Both the position numbers and the translations under genes were made by a program. 64,000 nt of DNA from Deltaproteobacteria bacterium (GTDB lineage: Bacteria > Myxococcota_A > Polyangia > Haliangiales > Haliangiaceae), in NCBI GenBank assembly GCA_020630875.1, contig JAHDIH010000002.1, forward strand, positions 245,232-309,231, given 5' to 3'. The notes below the pieces were generated by a model. That model was not told where the DNA came from. It saw only the letters and a list, made by a program, of their open reading frames with translations, and did no database searches. This document shows, piece by piece, positions 41,906-49,898 of the stretch; position 1 is the stretch's first letter, and each line of letters begins with the position of its first letter.

Positions 41906-42514
41906 GTGCGTATTCGTCAGCATGTCAATCCGCTATCTCGCAGATTTCTAGAGATTTCTCCTTCTCTACCAGCGTTGGACCCATCCAAAACACTAGAAGT
42001 AGAAGTAGGTTGCGCCGACGCTCAGTTTCTTTTTGAGCGAGCTAGGATTGAACCCAACCATCAATACATCGGATTGGAAATACGAGAAGCGTTTGTAGAA
42101 GATATCAACAGACGGGCGAGAGCAGAAAATCTACCGATCCATGGCGTGTTTTGTAGTGCGAACCATCATTTAAAAAAACTCTTTGCGAATCGTAAAATCG
42201 ATGTCGCGTATCTTAACTTTCCAGATCCCTGGTTTAAGAGACGGCACTTCAAGCGGCGGATGATTACAGAAGAGCTGATTGCTGATATTGCCACGGTGAT
42301 GAAGCCCGGTGGAAAACTACTTTTTCAAACAGATGTGGAGTCGGTAGCGACGCCCGTGATGCGTTATTTGACTGGTAATTCCGACTTTGAAAATGAAGCA
42401 GGCGCGGGAAACTTCCTTGCGGGGAGACACGCGTTTAATGCTCGCTCTTGGCGAGAAAGCAATTGCGAAGCGAACGATATGCCGATTTGGCGGGTTCTGT
42501 TGACTAGAAACTAG
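41906..42514 (+). CDS. trmB: tRNA (guanine-N7)-methyltransferase
   Basis: 202 residues with a GTG start. Makes m7G46 in tRNAs using SAM. Motif I is LEVEVGCADAQFLFERA, with YIGLEIREAF, then the family signature LNFPDPWFKRRHFKRRMI and PGGKLLFQTDV. AGGAAGGGG precedes the GTG, and TTGCCC-N16-TTAGGA also lies at leaderless spacing, so translation could use either mode. Its TAG interlocks with the stop of the convergent DNA methyltransferase gene (CTAG). Confidence 0.94.
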   Translation: MRIRQHVNPLSRRFLEISPSLPALDPSKTLEVEVGCADAQFLFERARIEPNHQYIGLEIREAFVEDINRRARAENLPIHGVFCSANHHLKKLFANRKIDVAYLNFPDPWFKRRHFKRRMITEELIADIATVMKPGGKLLFQTDVESVATPVMRYLTGNSDFENEAGAGNFLAGRHAFNARSWRESNCEANDMPIWRVLLTRN

Positions 42515-43716
42515 CCTTTTTTCCGAAGTGCAATAACCCATTCACGTTTAGGTTTGCCGGCAAAAGCTTGCTTTTCTCTTGCGCCTCGTAAAGTACGCTT
42601 TTGACCCGCGGCTGCGAGCCACTCTAGTCTGTCGTCCAACTCTGCTGATTCTTTGCTTGCGATCCATGGAGCTCCGTCGATTACCGTGTCTCCAATCACC
42701 ATGTAAATCGTCCCGCCTGGTTTAGTCACTCGGGCCATCTCTGCTACAAACTCCGTCAGTTCTTGCTTCCAAACCTTTGCAAAGTCTTCTTTGCGTTTGG
42801 CATCGCGTCTGCTTCCGACTTCTAACTTTCGCATACTGCGGTCGGAATATCCAAGGAGGGCGAGTCGTTCTTGATGATGACGCCAATAATCGTATACGCC
42901 AGGGTACGGCGGAGAAGTAATAACGCCATCGATCGTGTTATTTAATAGAGGCAGCTTTCGTGCGTCGGCCTGAAGTGCCCAAACCACCGGGGAGGTTTCT
43001 GTGGCGTGCAGTCCGTCTCTAAGTTCAATCGCACGCTGCATGAACAATTTGCTTGGAAGACCACGGCCAATGCTTTTGTGAACCAACCTGCGATCTGTTT
43101 CAGAGGTCTTTTTTGATACTTTGGTAACGATGGCCGACAAGCACATGAGTAACGCTTCCCGGATGTCTGGTTTCTCTTTGTTGATTGCTGCTTGCAGCGC
43201 GATAAGTTCATTGTAGACATGAGGAGAGAACGGCGACTCTGGATCGTCGCTGTTGCGTTTGCTAGCGCGATTGCCGGTTCCCCGAGCTTCACGTCCTTGA
43301 GATGTCACGGCGCGCGCAATGCGATTGGCGCGGTCGAGTAACGTTTTTCGAAAACCTTTGCTATGAGGGGTCGTTTTTATCTTTGCCAACCGTACCGAAA
43401 GCGGATTGATATCGAATCCCACTGCTTCTCGTTTGGCTCTTTTGGCCTCCACCAAAGTTGTACCGCTACCACAAAAAGGGTCCAAAATAGTACCTTCTAT
43501 TTGGCGCACGAGTACTCGCGTCAGCGCTGGCGGCATTTTGGCAGCGTAGGGATGAAAACCGTGGGTCAAGTCTTCTTTCGCGGGGCGCCGAGCGAGATGA
43601 TCACCTGCCGCGGCTTTGATCGACTTTTCGAGAATTGCCGAATACTGTTTATCTCCGCGAGACACCACATTAGGACTTCGCCATTCGCTTAGCGACCGCT
43701 TTTGCCTCACAGCCAC
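42511..43716 (-). CDS. Solitary DNA methyltransferase (N4/N6 amino type)
   Basis: 401 residues from a GTG with a GGAG Shine-Dalgarno. Motif [16 protein letters not shown] (near 80-95) precedes motif [14 protein letters not shown] (near 263-275), the order of beta/N6_N4-type enzymes. TSPPY is typical of N4-cytosine methylases, though N6-adenine is possible. A basic N-terminus carries [11 protein letters not shown], common in this group. No restriction endonuclease is encoded alongside. It could be an orphan regulatory methylase, a system relic, or a modifier of another nucleic acid. Confidence 0.85.
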   Translation of the reverse strand: MAVRQKRSLSEWRSPNVVSRGDKQYSAILEKSIKAAAGDHLARRPAKEDLTHGFHPYAAKMPPALTRVLVRQIEGTILDPFCGSGTTLVEAKRAKREAVGFDINPLSVRLAKIKTTPHSKGFRKTLLDRANRIARAVTSQGREARGTGNRASKRNSDDPESPFSPHVYNELIALQAAINKEKPDIREALLMCLSAIVTKVSKKTSETDRRLVHKSIGRGLPSKLFMQRAIELRDGLHATETSPVVWALQADARKLPLLNNTIDGVITSPPYPGVYDYWRHHQERLALLGYSDRSMRKLEVGSRRDAKRKEDFAKVWKQELTEFVAEMARVTKPGGTIYMVIGDTVIDGAPWIASKESAELDDRLEWLAAAGQKRTLRGAREKQAFAGKPKREWVIALRKKG

Positions 43717-43744
43717 GATGAGCTCCGGGATATGTGAGGTAGGA

Positions 43745-44080
43745 ATGGACGAAACACTTCTTCCGATCTATAAGCGACTTATCATGGCAATGCCACTTGA
43801 AATCATTGGTCTAGGGAAAGATTCCGTAGAATTTGTTTGGGATGAGTCTGAAAAACAGACTTTTAGCGCTTGGCAGTTGCGTGTGGCATGCAACTGCGCT
43901 CATTGCGTATCTGAAATTACTGGTGAGCGAACGCTGGATCCCAACTCCATCGCCAAGGCAATCACCGTGACCAATATGGAGCTGGTGGGTAACTACGGGG
44001 TAAGTATTCATTTCTCAGACAGCCATACTACTGGCATCTATAGGTTTGCTGCTCTCAAGGACATGACCCCGTATGGTTGA
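43745..44080 (+). CDS. DUF971-domain protein
   Basis: 111 residues from the ATG at 43745 (GAGGTAGGA upstream). The core [34 protein letters not shown] and [20 protein letters not shown] is the DUF971 fold, also found at the N-terminus of gamma-butyrobetaine hydroxylase and near Mrp/ApbC iron-sulfur carriers. The C-x-C-x2-C could bind zinc or Fe-S. Function unproven. It overlaps the nitroreductase gene by eight bases, so they are co-expressed. Confidence 0.88.
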   Translation: MDETLLPIYKRLIMAMPLEIIGLGKDSVEFVWDESEKQTFSAWQLRVACNCAHCVSEITGERTLDPNSIAKAITVTNMELVGNYGVSIHFSDSHTTGIYRFAALKDMTPYG

Positions 44081-44738
44081 TCCCTTTGAGCTCGAACGAT
44101 TGTACCGCGAGCGATTTAGTGTTCGTGGCTATAACGAGACTCTCGTAGAGACAAAAGACCTTCGAAAATTATTCGAGGTGGCTCAATTGGCACCATCTTG
44201 GTGCAACACTCAGCCTTGGAACGTGACGGTTCTGCAAGGCGACGCGGTGGCTCGATTAAGGAAAGCGCTCGTCACCGCGGCAGAAACCAATGCTCCTCAG
44301 CATCCGGAGATTGCATTTCCGTCAGAGTATCCTGAGCGTTACCTACAGCGACGCAGAGCGTGCGGAAAGTCCCTGTACGAATCGATGGGGATCGAACGGG
44401 GCGACGGTATGGGGCGTATGAAAGCATGGATTCGTAACTACGAGTTGTTCGATGCCAAGCAGTACGCCGTAGTCTCTCGACCAAAGGAACTGGGGGAATA
44501 CGCCACTCTGGACGTAGGTATTTGGCTTGGGTATTTGTTTACCGCGGCGGCATCGATGAACATTGATATGTGCGCGATGGCGGCTATTGCTGCCTATCCT
44601 AACGCGGTTCGACAGGCGGTTTCTGTGCCAGATGATGATGTAGTACTTTTTGGGGTGGCCCTTGGGTATCGCGACGATTGTGCAGCCAATAACACAAGAA
44701 CCGTTCGCAGTAGCGATGTAAAGTTTGTCATGGACTAG
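44073..44738 (+). CDS. Nitroreductase-family flavoprotein
   Basis: 221 residues. FMN-dependent NAD(P)H oxidoreductase. The opening [40 protein letters not shown] holds the FMN-phosphate Arg and the S-x-x-N-x-Q-P-W motif. The C-terminal [30 protein letters not shown] and [14 protein letters not shown] complete the fold. The substrate may be a nitroaromatic, quinone or another compound. Translationally linked to DUF971. Confidence 0.93.
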   Translation: MVDPFELERLYRERFSVRGYNETLVETKDLRKLFEVAQLAPSWCNTQPWNVTVLQGDAVARLRKALVTAAETNAPQHPEIAFPSEYPERYLQRRRACGKSLYESMGIERGDGMGRMKAWIRNYELFDAKQYAVVSRPKELGEYATLDVGIWLGYLFTAAASMNIDMCAMAAIAAYPNAVRQAVSVPDDDVVLFGVALGYRDDCAANNTRTVRSSDVKFVMD

Positions 44739-44786
44739 TAAAAGTCGCGCCTTCGCATATCCCCAGCTCCAAGATTTGGGTAAAAT

Positions 44787-46289
44787 TTGAGCGCTTTGAC
44801 TAGATTCTTAGGACTAATTCTCTCAATGGTACTTTGTACTTCATTGGCTCATGCGGACAATCTTGATGATGCACGCGAGGCATTTAACGAGGCGCAGCTT
44901 TTGTACAAACAAGGAAAGTTTAAAAGTGCGGCCAAGAAATTTCGTGATGCCTACAAGGCAAAAGCCTATCCACAGTTTCTGTTTAACATTGGAGCATCGT
45001 ACGAGCGCGCGAATAACTACCGCGCTGCTGTCGATTACTACGGTCGGTACTTAGACAAAGTCCCTGATGCCAAAGATAAGGCTCAAATTAAGAAGCGCAT
45101 CGCTGTTTTGAAAGAAGAAATCGAAAGGGCAAAGAAATCTCAAGACAAAGCTCCCTCCCAAAAGGTGAAACAATTGAGGGCCGTTAAACTACAGAGTGTG
45201 GTGGTCATCCGGTCAACGCCTCCAGGAGCAAAGATTTGGCTGGACTCCAAAAAAGGACCGCCCCTAGGACTTACCCCTTGGGAAGGCAACATTCAAGGAC
45301 GTCACGTCATCTACGTCGAGCTCGAAGGTCACTCTCCTGCACAAGATGTGATTGAACCCAGCGGCTCCAACAGAATTCGGGACGTTCGGTTTGTATTAAC
45401 TAGATTCGAACAAAAAGCAGAGAACTACCTGGGACTACTAAAAGTCACATCCAATGTACCGGGTGCTCAAGTTTTCATCGACAACAAAGAAGCAGGAGCC
45501 TACGGCGTCACGCCATTTCAAAAGCAAATTGATGAAGGGAAACACAAAGTGTGGGTCACCGCTCCTGGGTACAACACATACGAAAGAGAAATCGATATTG
45601 CCAAAACGCAGGTGCATTCTATCCATGCAACCTTAGAAGGCAGCCCTGTTGGTTACATGAATTTCCGTGGCGCTGGGATTGAGTTCTCCAAAGTCTGGAT
45701 GGACGATGAAGTCATCTGTGAGACGGGGCCATGTCGGGTGGCGGTACCAGAAGGAAAACACAAATTCAAAGTATCTCGAAAAGATTACAAATCGTATTCC
45801 AAGAACGTCACTGTACGCTCTGCCTCTGAAACAAGGTTTACGGTTGGCCTTGTGAAGAAACCTGGAAAAGCCGATGCCGTTGTAGCATGGACCTTGGCTG
45901 CAGTGTTCGCAGGTGGCGCGACGTACTCGTGGTTCAAACTGAAACCGCAACAAGAAGACCGATACAACGCTGCAAAAATCGTTTCTGATAATGTCGACGC
46001 GTTATTTAACGCCTGTCCCAATAGCGATAACGATTGTAGGAACGCGTTGCGGGATCAGAAAGAAGATGCGAACAGCCATAAGGACGAACACAACCTGAAG
46101 CGAAAAGTCGCCAAGTGGGGTGCCATCGCTGGATGGGGAGCTGCAGGTATCAGCGCCGCCGTGGCGACTTACTACACGTTCCGTGACAAAGGGGAACCTT
46201 CTACAGGACAAACCGAGACGCGAGCTATCAAGGTGAAGCCGCTTGTCGGGGTAAATTTTGGCGGATTAGGGGTCGACGGCACATTCTAG
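44787..46289 (+). CDS. TPR-PEGA envelope protein
   Basis: 500 residues. TTG start at 44787 (44796 is an alternative). The signal peptide LTRFLGLILSMVLCTSLAHA leads into TPR repeats (about 25-115, e.g. FKSAAKKFRDAYKAKAYPQFLFNIGASYERANNY). Three PEGA-like modules follow: VVVIRSTPPGAKIWLD, LLKVTSNVPGAQVFIDN and the GAGIEFSKVWMDDEVICETGPCRV region. A membrane helix lies near 365-385 and another hydrophobic stretch near 450. PEGA modules are linked to surface polymers and polysaccharide contact. TAAAAT precedes the start, with no Shine-Dalgarno. It sits 35 bases before the head-group locus. Confidence 0.88.
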   Translation: MSALTRFLGLILSMVLCTSLAHADNLDDAREAFNEAQLLYKQGKFKSAAKKFRDAYKAKAYPQFLFNIGASYERANNYRAAVDYYGRYLDKVPDAKDKAQIKKRIAVLKEEIERAKKSQDKAPSQKVKQLRAVKLQSVVVIRSTPPGAKIWLDSKKGPPLGLTPWEGNIQGRHVIYVELEGHSPAQDVIEPSGSNRIRDVRFVLTRFEQKAENYLGLLKVTSNVPGAQVFIDNKEAGAYGVTPFQKQIDEGKHKVWVTAPGYNTYEREIDIAKTQVHSIHATLEGSPVGYMNFRGAGIEFSKVWMDDEVICETGPCRVAVPEGKHKFKVSRKDYKSYSKNVTVRSASETRFTVGLVKKPGKADAVVAWTLAAVFAGGATYSWFKLKPQQEDRYNAAKIVSDNVDALFNACPNSDNDCRNALRDQKEDANSHKDEHNLKRKVAKWGAIAGWGAAGISAAVATYYTFRDKGEPSTGQTETRAIKVKPLVGVNFGGLGVDGTF

Positions 46290-46290
46290 T

Positions 46291-46318
46291 TTGCATTGGT
46301 CCTCGCTTGCAGTAACTT
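46291..46318 (+). promoter_or_regulatory. Promoter of the CDP-alcohol locus, leaderless type
   Basis: TTGCAT (46291-46296), 16-base spacer, TAACTT (46313-46318), six bases to the GTG at 46325. It implies that the three-gene head-group locus is transcribed separately from the PEGA gene. Confidence 0.55.
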
Positions 46319-46324
46319 GCGCTC

Positions 46325-47074
46325 GTGAGTGATTGGACTCAAAGTACGATTCGCAGTCGAGCGTCGGAATTGAAATCCGGCTTGGCGATTGGCAACGCCA
46401 CTAACAATCTAGAGTTCTGGGGAATTCTTTTCGGTCGCCCGGCGGCTTACGTCATTCTTGTATTTTTAGGTGGGCTGCGTTTTATCACGCCCAACTTGCT
46501 TACTTGCGTATCGATTGCAATGGTGTGGGCTGGCTCATGGATCATGTGGCAGCATCATGAGTTGTGGTGGTTGTCGGCGGTGGTCCTAAATTTAGGACTG
46601 GCTTTCGATTGCGCGGATGGTCAACTCGCCCGTTGGCGCGGGCAATCGTCCTATTTTGGTTCTTACTTCGACAAGGTTGCAGACTTCATTAGTTTTCAAA
46701 TCCTATTTCTAGCGCTCGGCTATGTGTCCTATGAGCTGACCGGGAAGCTTTACTATTTCTATTTTGCAATGGTTGGAATGCTCGCCATTGGTCTCACGGG
46801 GTATGTGAAATGGCTCACGGTACATCATGGTAACTTGGCTGGGGTAGCCCCGGAAGAAGTTACAGACTACAGACATCCTCGGTCGCTGCTAGGCGTGCTT
46901 GAAAAACTGTTTTCCTTTAACGAAGGAGATATGTTCTTTTGGATTGCTTTGGGGCTTATTCTGGGAAAACCGCATTGGGCCATGTGGTTGGTAGCTTGTT
47001 CTCAAGTACCGATAATTTTGGTGTCCGGTGTCAGCAGAGGGATGCAAAACATTTCGTTTGATAGGCCGCGGTAA
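46325..47074 (+). CDS. CDP-alcohol phosphotransferase, first copy
   Basis: 249 residues with a GTG start. Integral membrane enzyme that transfers a phospho-alcohol from a CDP-linked donor. The signature D-G-x2-A-R...G-x3-D-x3-D is present as FDCADGQLARWRGQSSYFGSYFDKVADF (split by family spacing). About five or six membrane helices are visible. A C-terminal acidic stretch, FNEGDMFFWIALGL, is mirrored in the second copy (LEAGESDLHFWICLSV), so the two are paralogues. Adjacent to a nucleotidyltransferase that could supply the activated alcohol. Confidence 0.92.
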   Translation: MSDWTQSTIRSRASELKSGLAIGNATNNLEFWGILFGRPAAYVILVFLGGLRFITPNLLTCVSIAMVWAGSWIMWQHHELWWLSAVVLNLGLAFDCADGQLARWRGQSSYFGSYFDKVADFISFQILFLALGYVSYELTGKLYYFYFAMVGMLAIGLTGYVKWLTVHHGNLAGVAPEEVTDYRHPRSLLGVLEKLFSFNEGDMFFWIALGLILGKPHWAMWLVACSQVPIILVSGVSRGMQNISFDRPR

Positions 47075-47121
47075 GACAATTAGACTTGCAATATCAACGA
47101 TATTGCGGAACGCTAGACAAG

Positions 47122-47862
47122 ATGAAAGCCGTGATTTTAGCTGCTGGGTTGGGTTCCCGTTTGAGACCAATTACCGATGAGATGCCCAAAGCTATGGTGC
47201 CGGTAAATGAAGTGCCGATTATTGATCGAATGATCAAAAAAATCGCTATGGCTGGCGTCAAGGAAGTGGTTGTTGTTACCGGATACATGCACGACAAACT
47301 TCTGGCTCATCTTTCGAATTCTAAGTCAAAAATCGCCCGAAATGCGGTGGTGGTAAAAAATGACAAGTACGATACATGGGGGAATTTTTATTCTCTTCTA
47401 GTTGCCAAAGAAGCAATTGGTGGCGCTGACTTTATTAAGTTCGATGGCGACGTCGTTTTGGATGACAAAATTATTCCCGCACTTTTAGAGGGGGCGGGAG
47501 ACCTTGTGCTTGCCATAGAAAAAGGTGGAATGCTAAGCGGCAAGATTGGTGCAGAAGAAATGAAGATTGGAAAAGACGACGACGGACGGGTTGTTAAGCT
47601 ATCCAAAAAAATCGATCCTCGAACGTGCAGCGGAGAGTCCATTGGCATTGAAAAGGTATCATCGACAATAGCTTCAGAACTTTTTGCTGAGTTGGAAGCA
47701 ATGATCGCAGACGAAGAGACCGACGACTACTACGAACGAGCCTACCAACGTTTAATCGACAAAGGGTTAACATGTGGAACCGTCGACATCACCGATCATG
47801 AGTGGTACGAGATTGATACCATCGAAGACCTGAAAGCTGCGAGCAGACTCACGTACATATGA
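47122..47862 (+). CDS. Phospho-alcohol nucleotidyltransferase (LicC/IPCT-like)
   Basis: 246 residues from the ATG at 47122; a TTG at 47086 is also in frame. NTP-transferase fold: MKAVILAAGLGSRLRPIT, MPKAMVPVNEVPII, then YDTWGNFYSLLVAKEAI, FIKFDGDVVLDDKI (metal DGD), CSGESIGIEKVS and the closing HEWYEIDTIEDLKAA. This pattern is closest to choline-phosphate (LicC) and inositol-1-phosphate cytidylyltransferases rather than to sugar-1-phosphate enzymes. It should make a CDP-alcohol for the flanking phosphotransferases. The stop overlaps the second copy's start by four bases (ATGA). The exact alcohol is unknown. Confidence 0.9.
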   Translation: MKAVILAAGLGSRLRPITDEMPKAMVPVNEVPIIDRMIKKIAMAGVKEVVVVTGYMHDKLLAHLSNSKSKIARNAVVVKNDKYDTWGNFYSLLVAKEAIGGADFIKFDGDVVLDDKIIPALLEGAGDLVLAIEKGGMLSGKIGAEEMKIGKDDDGRVVKLSKKIDPRTCSGESIGIEKVSSTIASELFAELEAMIADEETDDYYERAYQRLIDKGLTCGTVDITDHEWYEIDTIEDLKAASRLTYI

Positions 47863-48578
47863 AGGACTCCTTCGCCGACCGTCTAAGGAAAATGCGCTCC
47901 AAGCGCTACGATGAATGGTGGTTTGTTGTTTTTGGCGGCCCGGTTGGCTCAATTTTAGCCGCGTTGCTTGCCCCCTTTGGTTTCGTGACTCCGAATCTAG
48001 TGACGCTTTTTTCCTTTCTGTGCAAAGTGGTTGGAGCTGTTTTGCTCATCGACCAAAGTCACGACATGGAAGCATGCTTACTTCTTCAACTGGGCGTTGC
48101 ATTGGATATTACTGATGGCGGATTGGCTCGCTATCGACAAAAGACATCATTGGTCGGGGATATCTTAGACAAAGTGGCCGACGTCTTGGGGCTTGTTGCG
48201 CTCTGCTTGTGTTTTGGATTGAGACTCTTTCAGCAAACGGAAAATCATTGGCTACTTCTGGCTTCAATCTTTATTTCTTACGCCTTCCTTTTTAGGAGTT
48301 ACCTTTATTGGGTCGTTCGTAACAAGACAGATTTAGCCCCGCCCCAACCTCAGCCACTACCGAACGATCGTCGGGAAAGAATAAAGTATTACCTTTGGTC
48401 TTTCTGGTGGATTCTTGAAGCAGGAGAGTCAGATCTTCACTTTTGGATTTGTCTTAGCGTGCTACTCAAACAAGAAAAGCTTACGGTTATTGTACTCTCG
48501 GCCGTGATGCTGATTAATCTTCTTAGAATGATTATGAAGAGAGTATTGTTCGTCAGGGCTTTCGAGCAAGAAGCCTAA
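47859..48578 (+). CDS. CDP-alcohol phosphotransferase, second copy
   Basis: 239 residues. Signature LDITDGGLARYRQKTSLVGDILDKVADV carries all expected Asp, Gly and Arg positions. The N-terminus is charged and amphipathic, followed by several membrane helices, with the same C-terminal acidic-FWI motif as the first copy. A four-base overlap couples it to the nucleotidyltransferase. Two enzymes in one locus could use two acceptors, act in series, or form a heterodimer (the family usually dimerises). It overlaps the convergent methyltransferase gene by 26 bases. Confidence 0.92.
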   Translation: MKDSFADRLRKMRSKRYDEWWFVVFGGPVGSILAALLAPFGFVTPNLVTLFSFLCKVVGAVLLIDQSHDMEACLLLQLGVALDITDGGLARYRQKTSLVGDILDKVADVLGLVALCLCFGLRLFQQTENHWLLLASIFISYAFLFRSYLYWVVRNKTDLAPPQPQPLPNDRRERIKYYLWSFWWILEAGESDLHFWICLSVLLKQEKLTVIVLSAVMLINLLRMIMKRVLFVRAFEQEA

Positions 48579-49188
48579 TCAAAACGGGGTCATCTTCTTT
48601 GTAGACGGAAAGACCGCTAGACTCTTCTGAGTGCTCTATAACAAATCCCAAAGACGTCAGCTCAGCCGTTAACTCTTCTATTCTTAGAAAGCGTCGATAA
48701 TGGTCGTTGTAGATAAAGGCGTCGCGCTCGCATGCTTTTCCTTTTCCGTAGAGGCTTCCTTTCACAGAGCGTACTTCTATCCAGAACGCTCCCCCGCTGC
48801 GAAGTCCTTCCCACGTCCAATTGTATGCAGTGGTCGCCACTTCTTTGGGAACTGCATGCATGGTGAAGCGGGAATAGACCACATCAAATTTTTTGAGATC
48901 TCGGTCGCCGAGAGATTCGAAACCCGCACAAATAAATTTTGGCCAGGGAAAGTCCGACTTTTCTCCTTGAGCAACCAAGCCTTCGATGGAAGTTGAGCTT
49001 TGATCGCAAGCGGTCACATCGTGTTTTTGAGACGCGAAGTAGATGGCATCTCGTCCGTTTCCACATCCCAACTCGAAGATAGCTGAACCGGGAGAAATTC
49101 TTCCATGAACGTACTCTGCGAAAGTACTAGGCTTTTCAATGGCAGTATGCCTCTTTGCGTAGAATGAGTCCCAATAGTCCTTGTCCAT
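48553..49188 (-). CDS. SAM-dependent methyltransferase
   Basis: 211 residues. Class I fold: YWDSFYAKRHTAIEKPSTFAEYV at the N-terminus, motif I IFELGCGNGRDAIYFA, acidic VTACDQSS, and FDVVYSRFTMHAVPKEVAT then GGAFWIEVRSVKGSLYGKG. The layout is like small methyltransferases found in polysaccharide and teichoic-acid gene clusters. Its position tail-to-tail with the CDP-alcohol genes makes head-group or glycan methylation plausible, but the opposite strand argues against a simple operon. Confidence 0.88.
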   Translation of the reverse strand: MDKDYWDSFYAKRHTAIEKPSTFAEYVHGRISPGSAIFELGCGNGRDAIYFASQKHDVTACDQSSTSIEGLVAQGEKSDFPWPKFICAGFESLGDRDLKKFDVVYSRFTMHAVPKEVATTAYNWTWEGLRSGGAFWIEVRSVKGSLYGKGKACERDAFIYNDHYRRFLRIEELTAELTSLGFVIEHSEESSGLSVYKEDDPVLIRLLARKP

Positions 49189-49268
49189 CGTATCTAGCGA
49201 GTATCATAATCTGCAGACGTTGGGAATACGTTCTAAGGATATGGCTGATGAGCTCAAATAGGCGGATT

Positions 49269-49579
49269 AGCAAACTTTACCCCCGAGTAAGCGTCCACAC
49301 CGAGTGGCTATCGAAAGAATTTTTGCGTCTACCAACACCCCCATGAACGTTGCAGCAGAAGTAGATGGTTGGGATGCTATGATAGCGCTTGCTTCAGCAG
49401 GTCATGGGGTCGCATTGATCAACGACTATTGCCAAACTTCCAAGCAAATGTTTAGGACGCCGTATGTTGGTATGTTGAAAGTTCCCTACGAACTTGTATG
49501 GCTTAAGTCACAAAATGCGTCGATAAAGAGGGTTGCTGAGTTGTTAAAGAATGTCTTGCTTCGAGCTAAAGGGGCTTAA
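49269..49579 (+). pseudogene. LysR-type regulator remnant (effector-domain end only)
   Basis: The open part of this frame after the TAG at 49268 encodes about 100 residues matching the C-terminal half of a LysR substrate-binding domain (PHRVAIERIF, NVAAEVDGWDAMIALASAGHGVALIND). No helix-turn-helix or first half is found upstream in any frame; the divergent methyltransferase gene starts at 49188. A GTG at 49304 could start a 91-residue product, but a truncated, non-functional remnant is more likely. Confidence 0.62.
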
Positions 49580-49580
49580 C

Positions 49581-49898
49581 TCAACTGCCACGACCAGGGC
49601 CACGCCATCTCACCACTCGTCGTGACCAAGGATGGGGCATCTCTGCCGCACTTTTGGCATTACGAGAGATGACTTTGCCAACTCTAGCAACGTAGTCCGT
49701 TAATTCTTGCTCCCCATCTAGTGACAATTCCGGAGGTTCGGAAAACGTAAGGGTTGCACTGCCTTCGAGGCGTTCGCCACCCGCGTGAAATACGAATATT
49801 GCATATTCGGCGCGTTCTTCGGCGTAGCTTTTCAATTCGAAAAGAATTCGAAGCCCGCTGCTCGGGTGCATATCATCGTGATCGCGCAGTCTACCCAT
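49581..49898 (-). CDS. Small unknown protein linked to the nuclease gene
   Basis: 105 residues from an ATG at 49898, which overlaps the stop of the nuclease gene by eight bases; ATGs at 49910 and 49943 are alternatives. The middle (LRILFELKSYAEERAEYAIFVFHAGGERLEG) is beta-rich, and the end is Arg/Gly-rich (SRRVVRWRGPGRGS). No family recognised. The overlap suggests co-translation with the nuclease, so it could be an accessory protein. Confidence 0.55.
   Translation of the reverse strand: MGRLRDHDDMHPSSGLRILFELKSYAEERAEYAIFVFHAGGERLEGSATLTFSEPPELSLDGEQELTDYVARVGKVISRNAKSAAEMPHPWSRRVVRWRGPGRGS

Noticed and set aside
49155..49346. 63-codon plus-strand frame before the LysR remnant
   Set aside because: Product does not match the missing LysR half and it overlaps the methyltransferase start; treated as chance.
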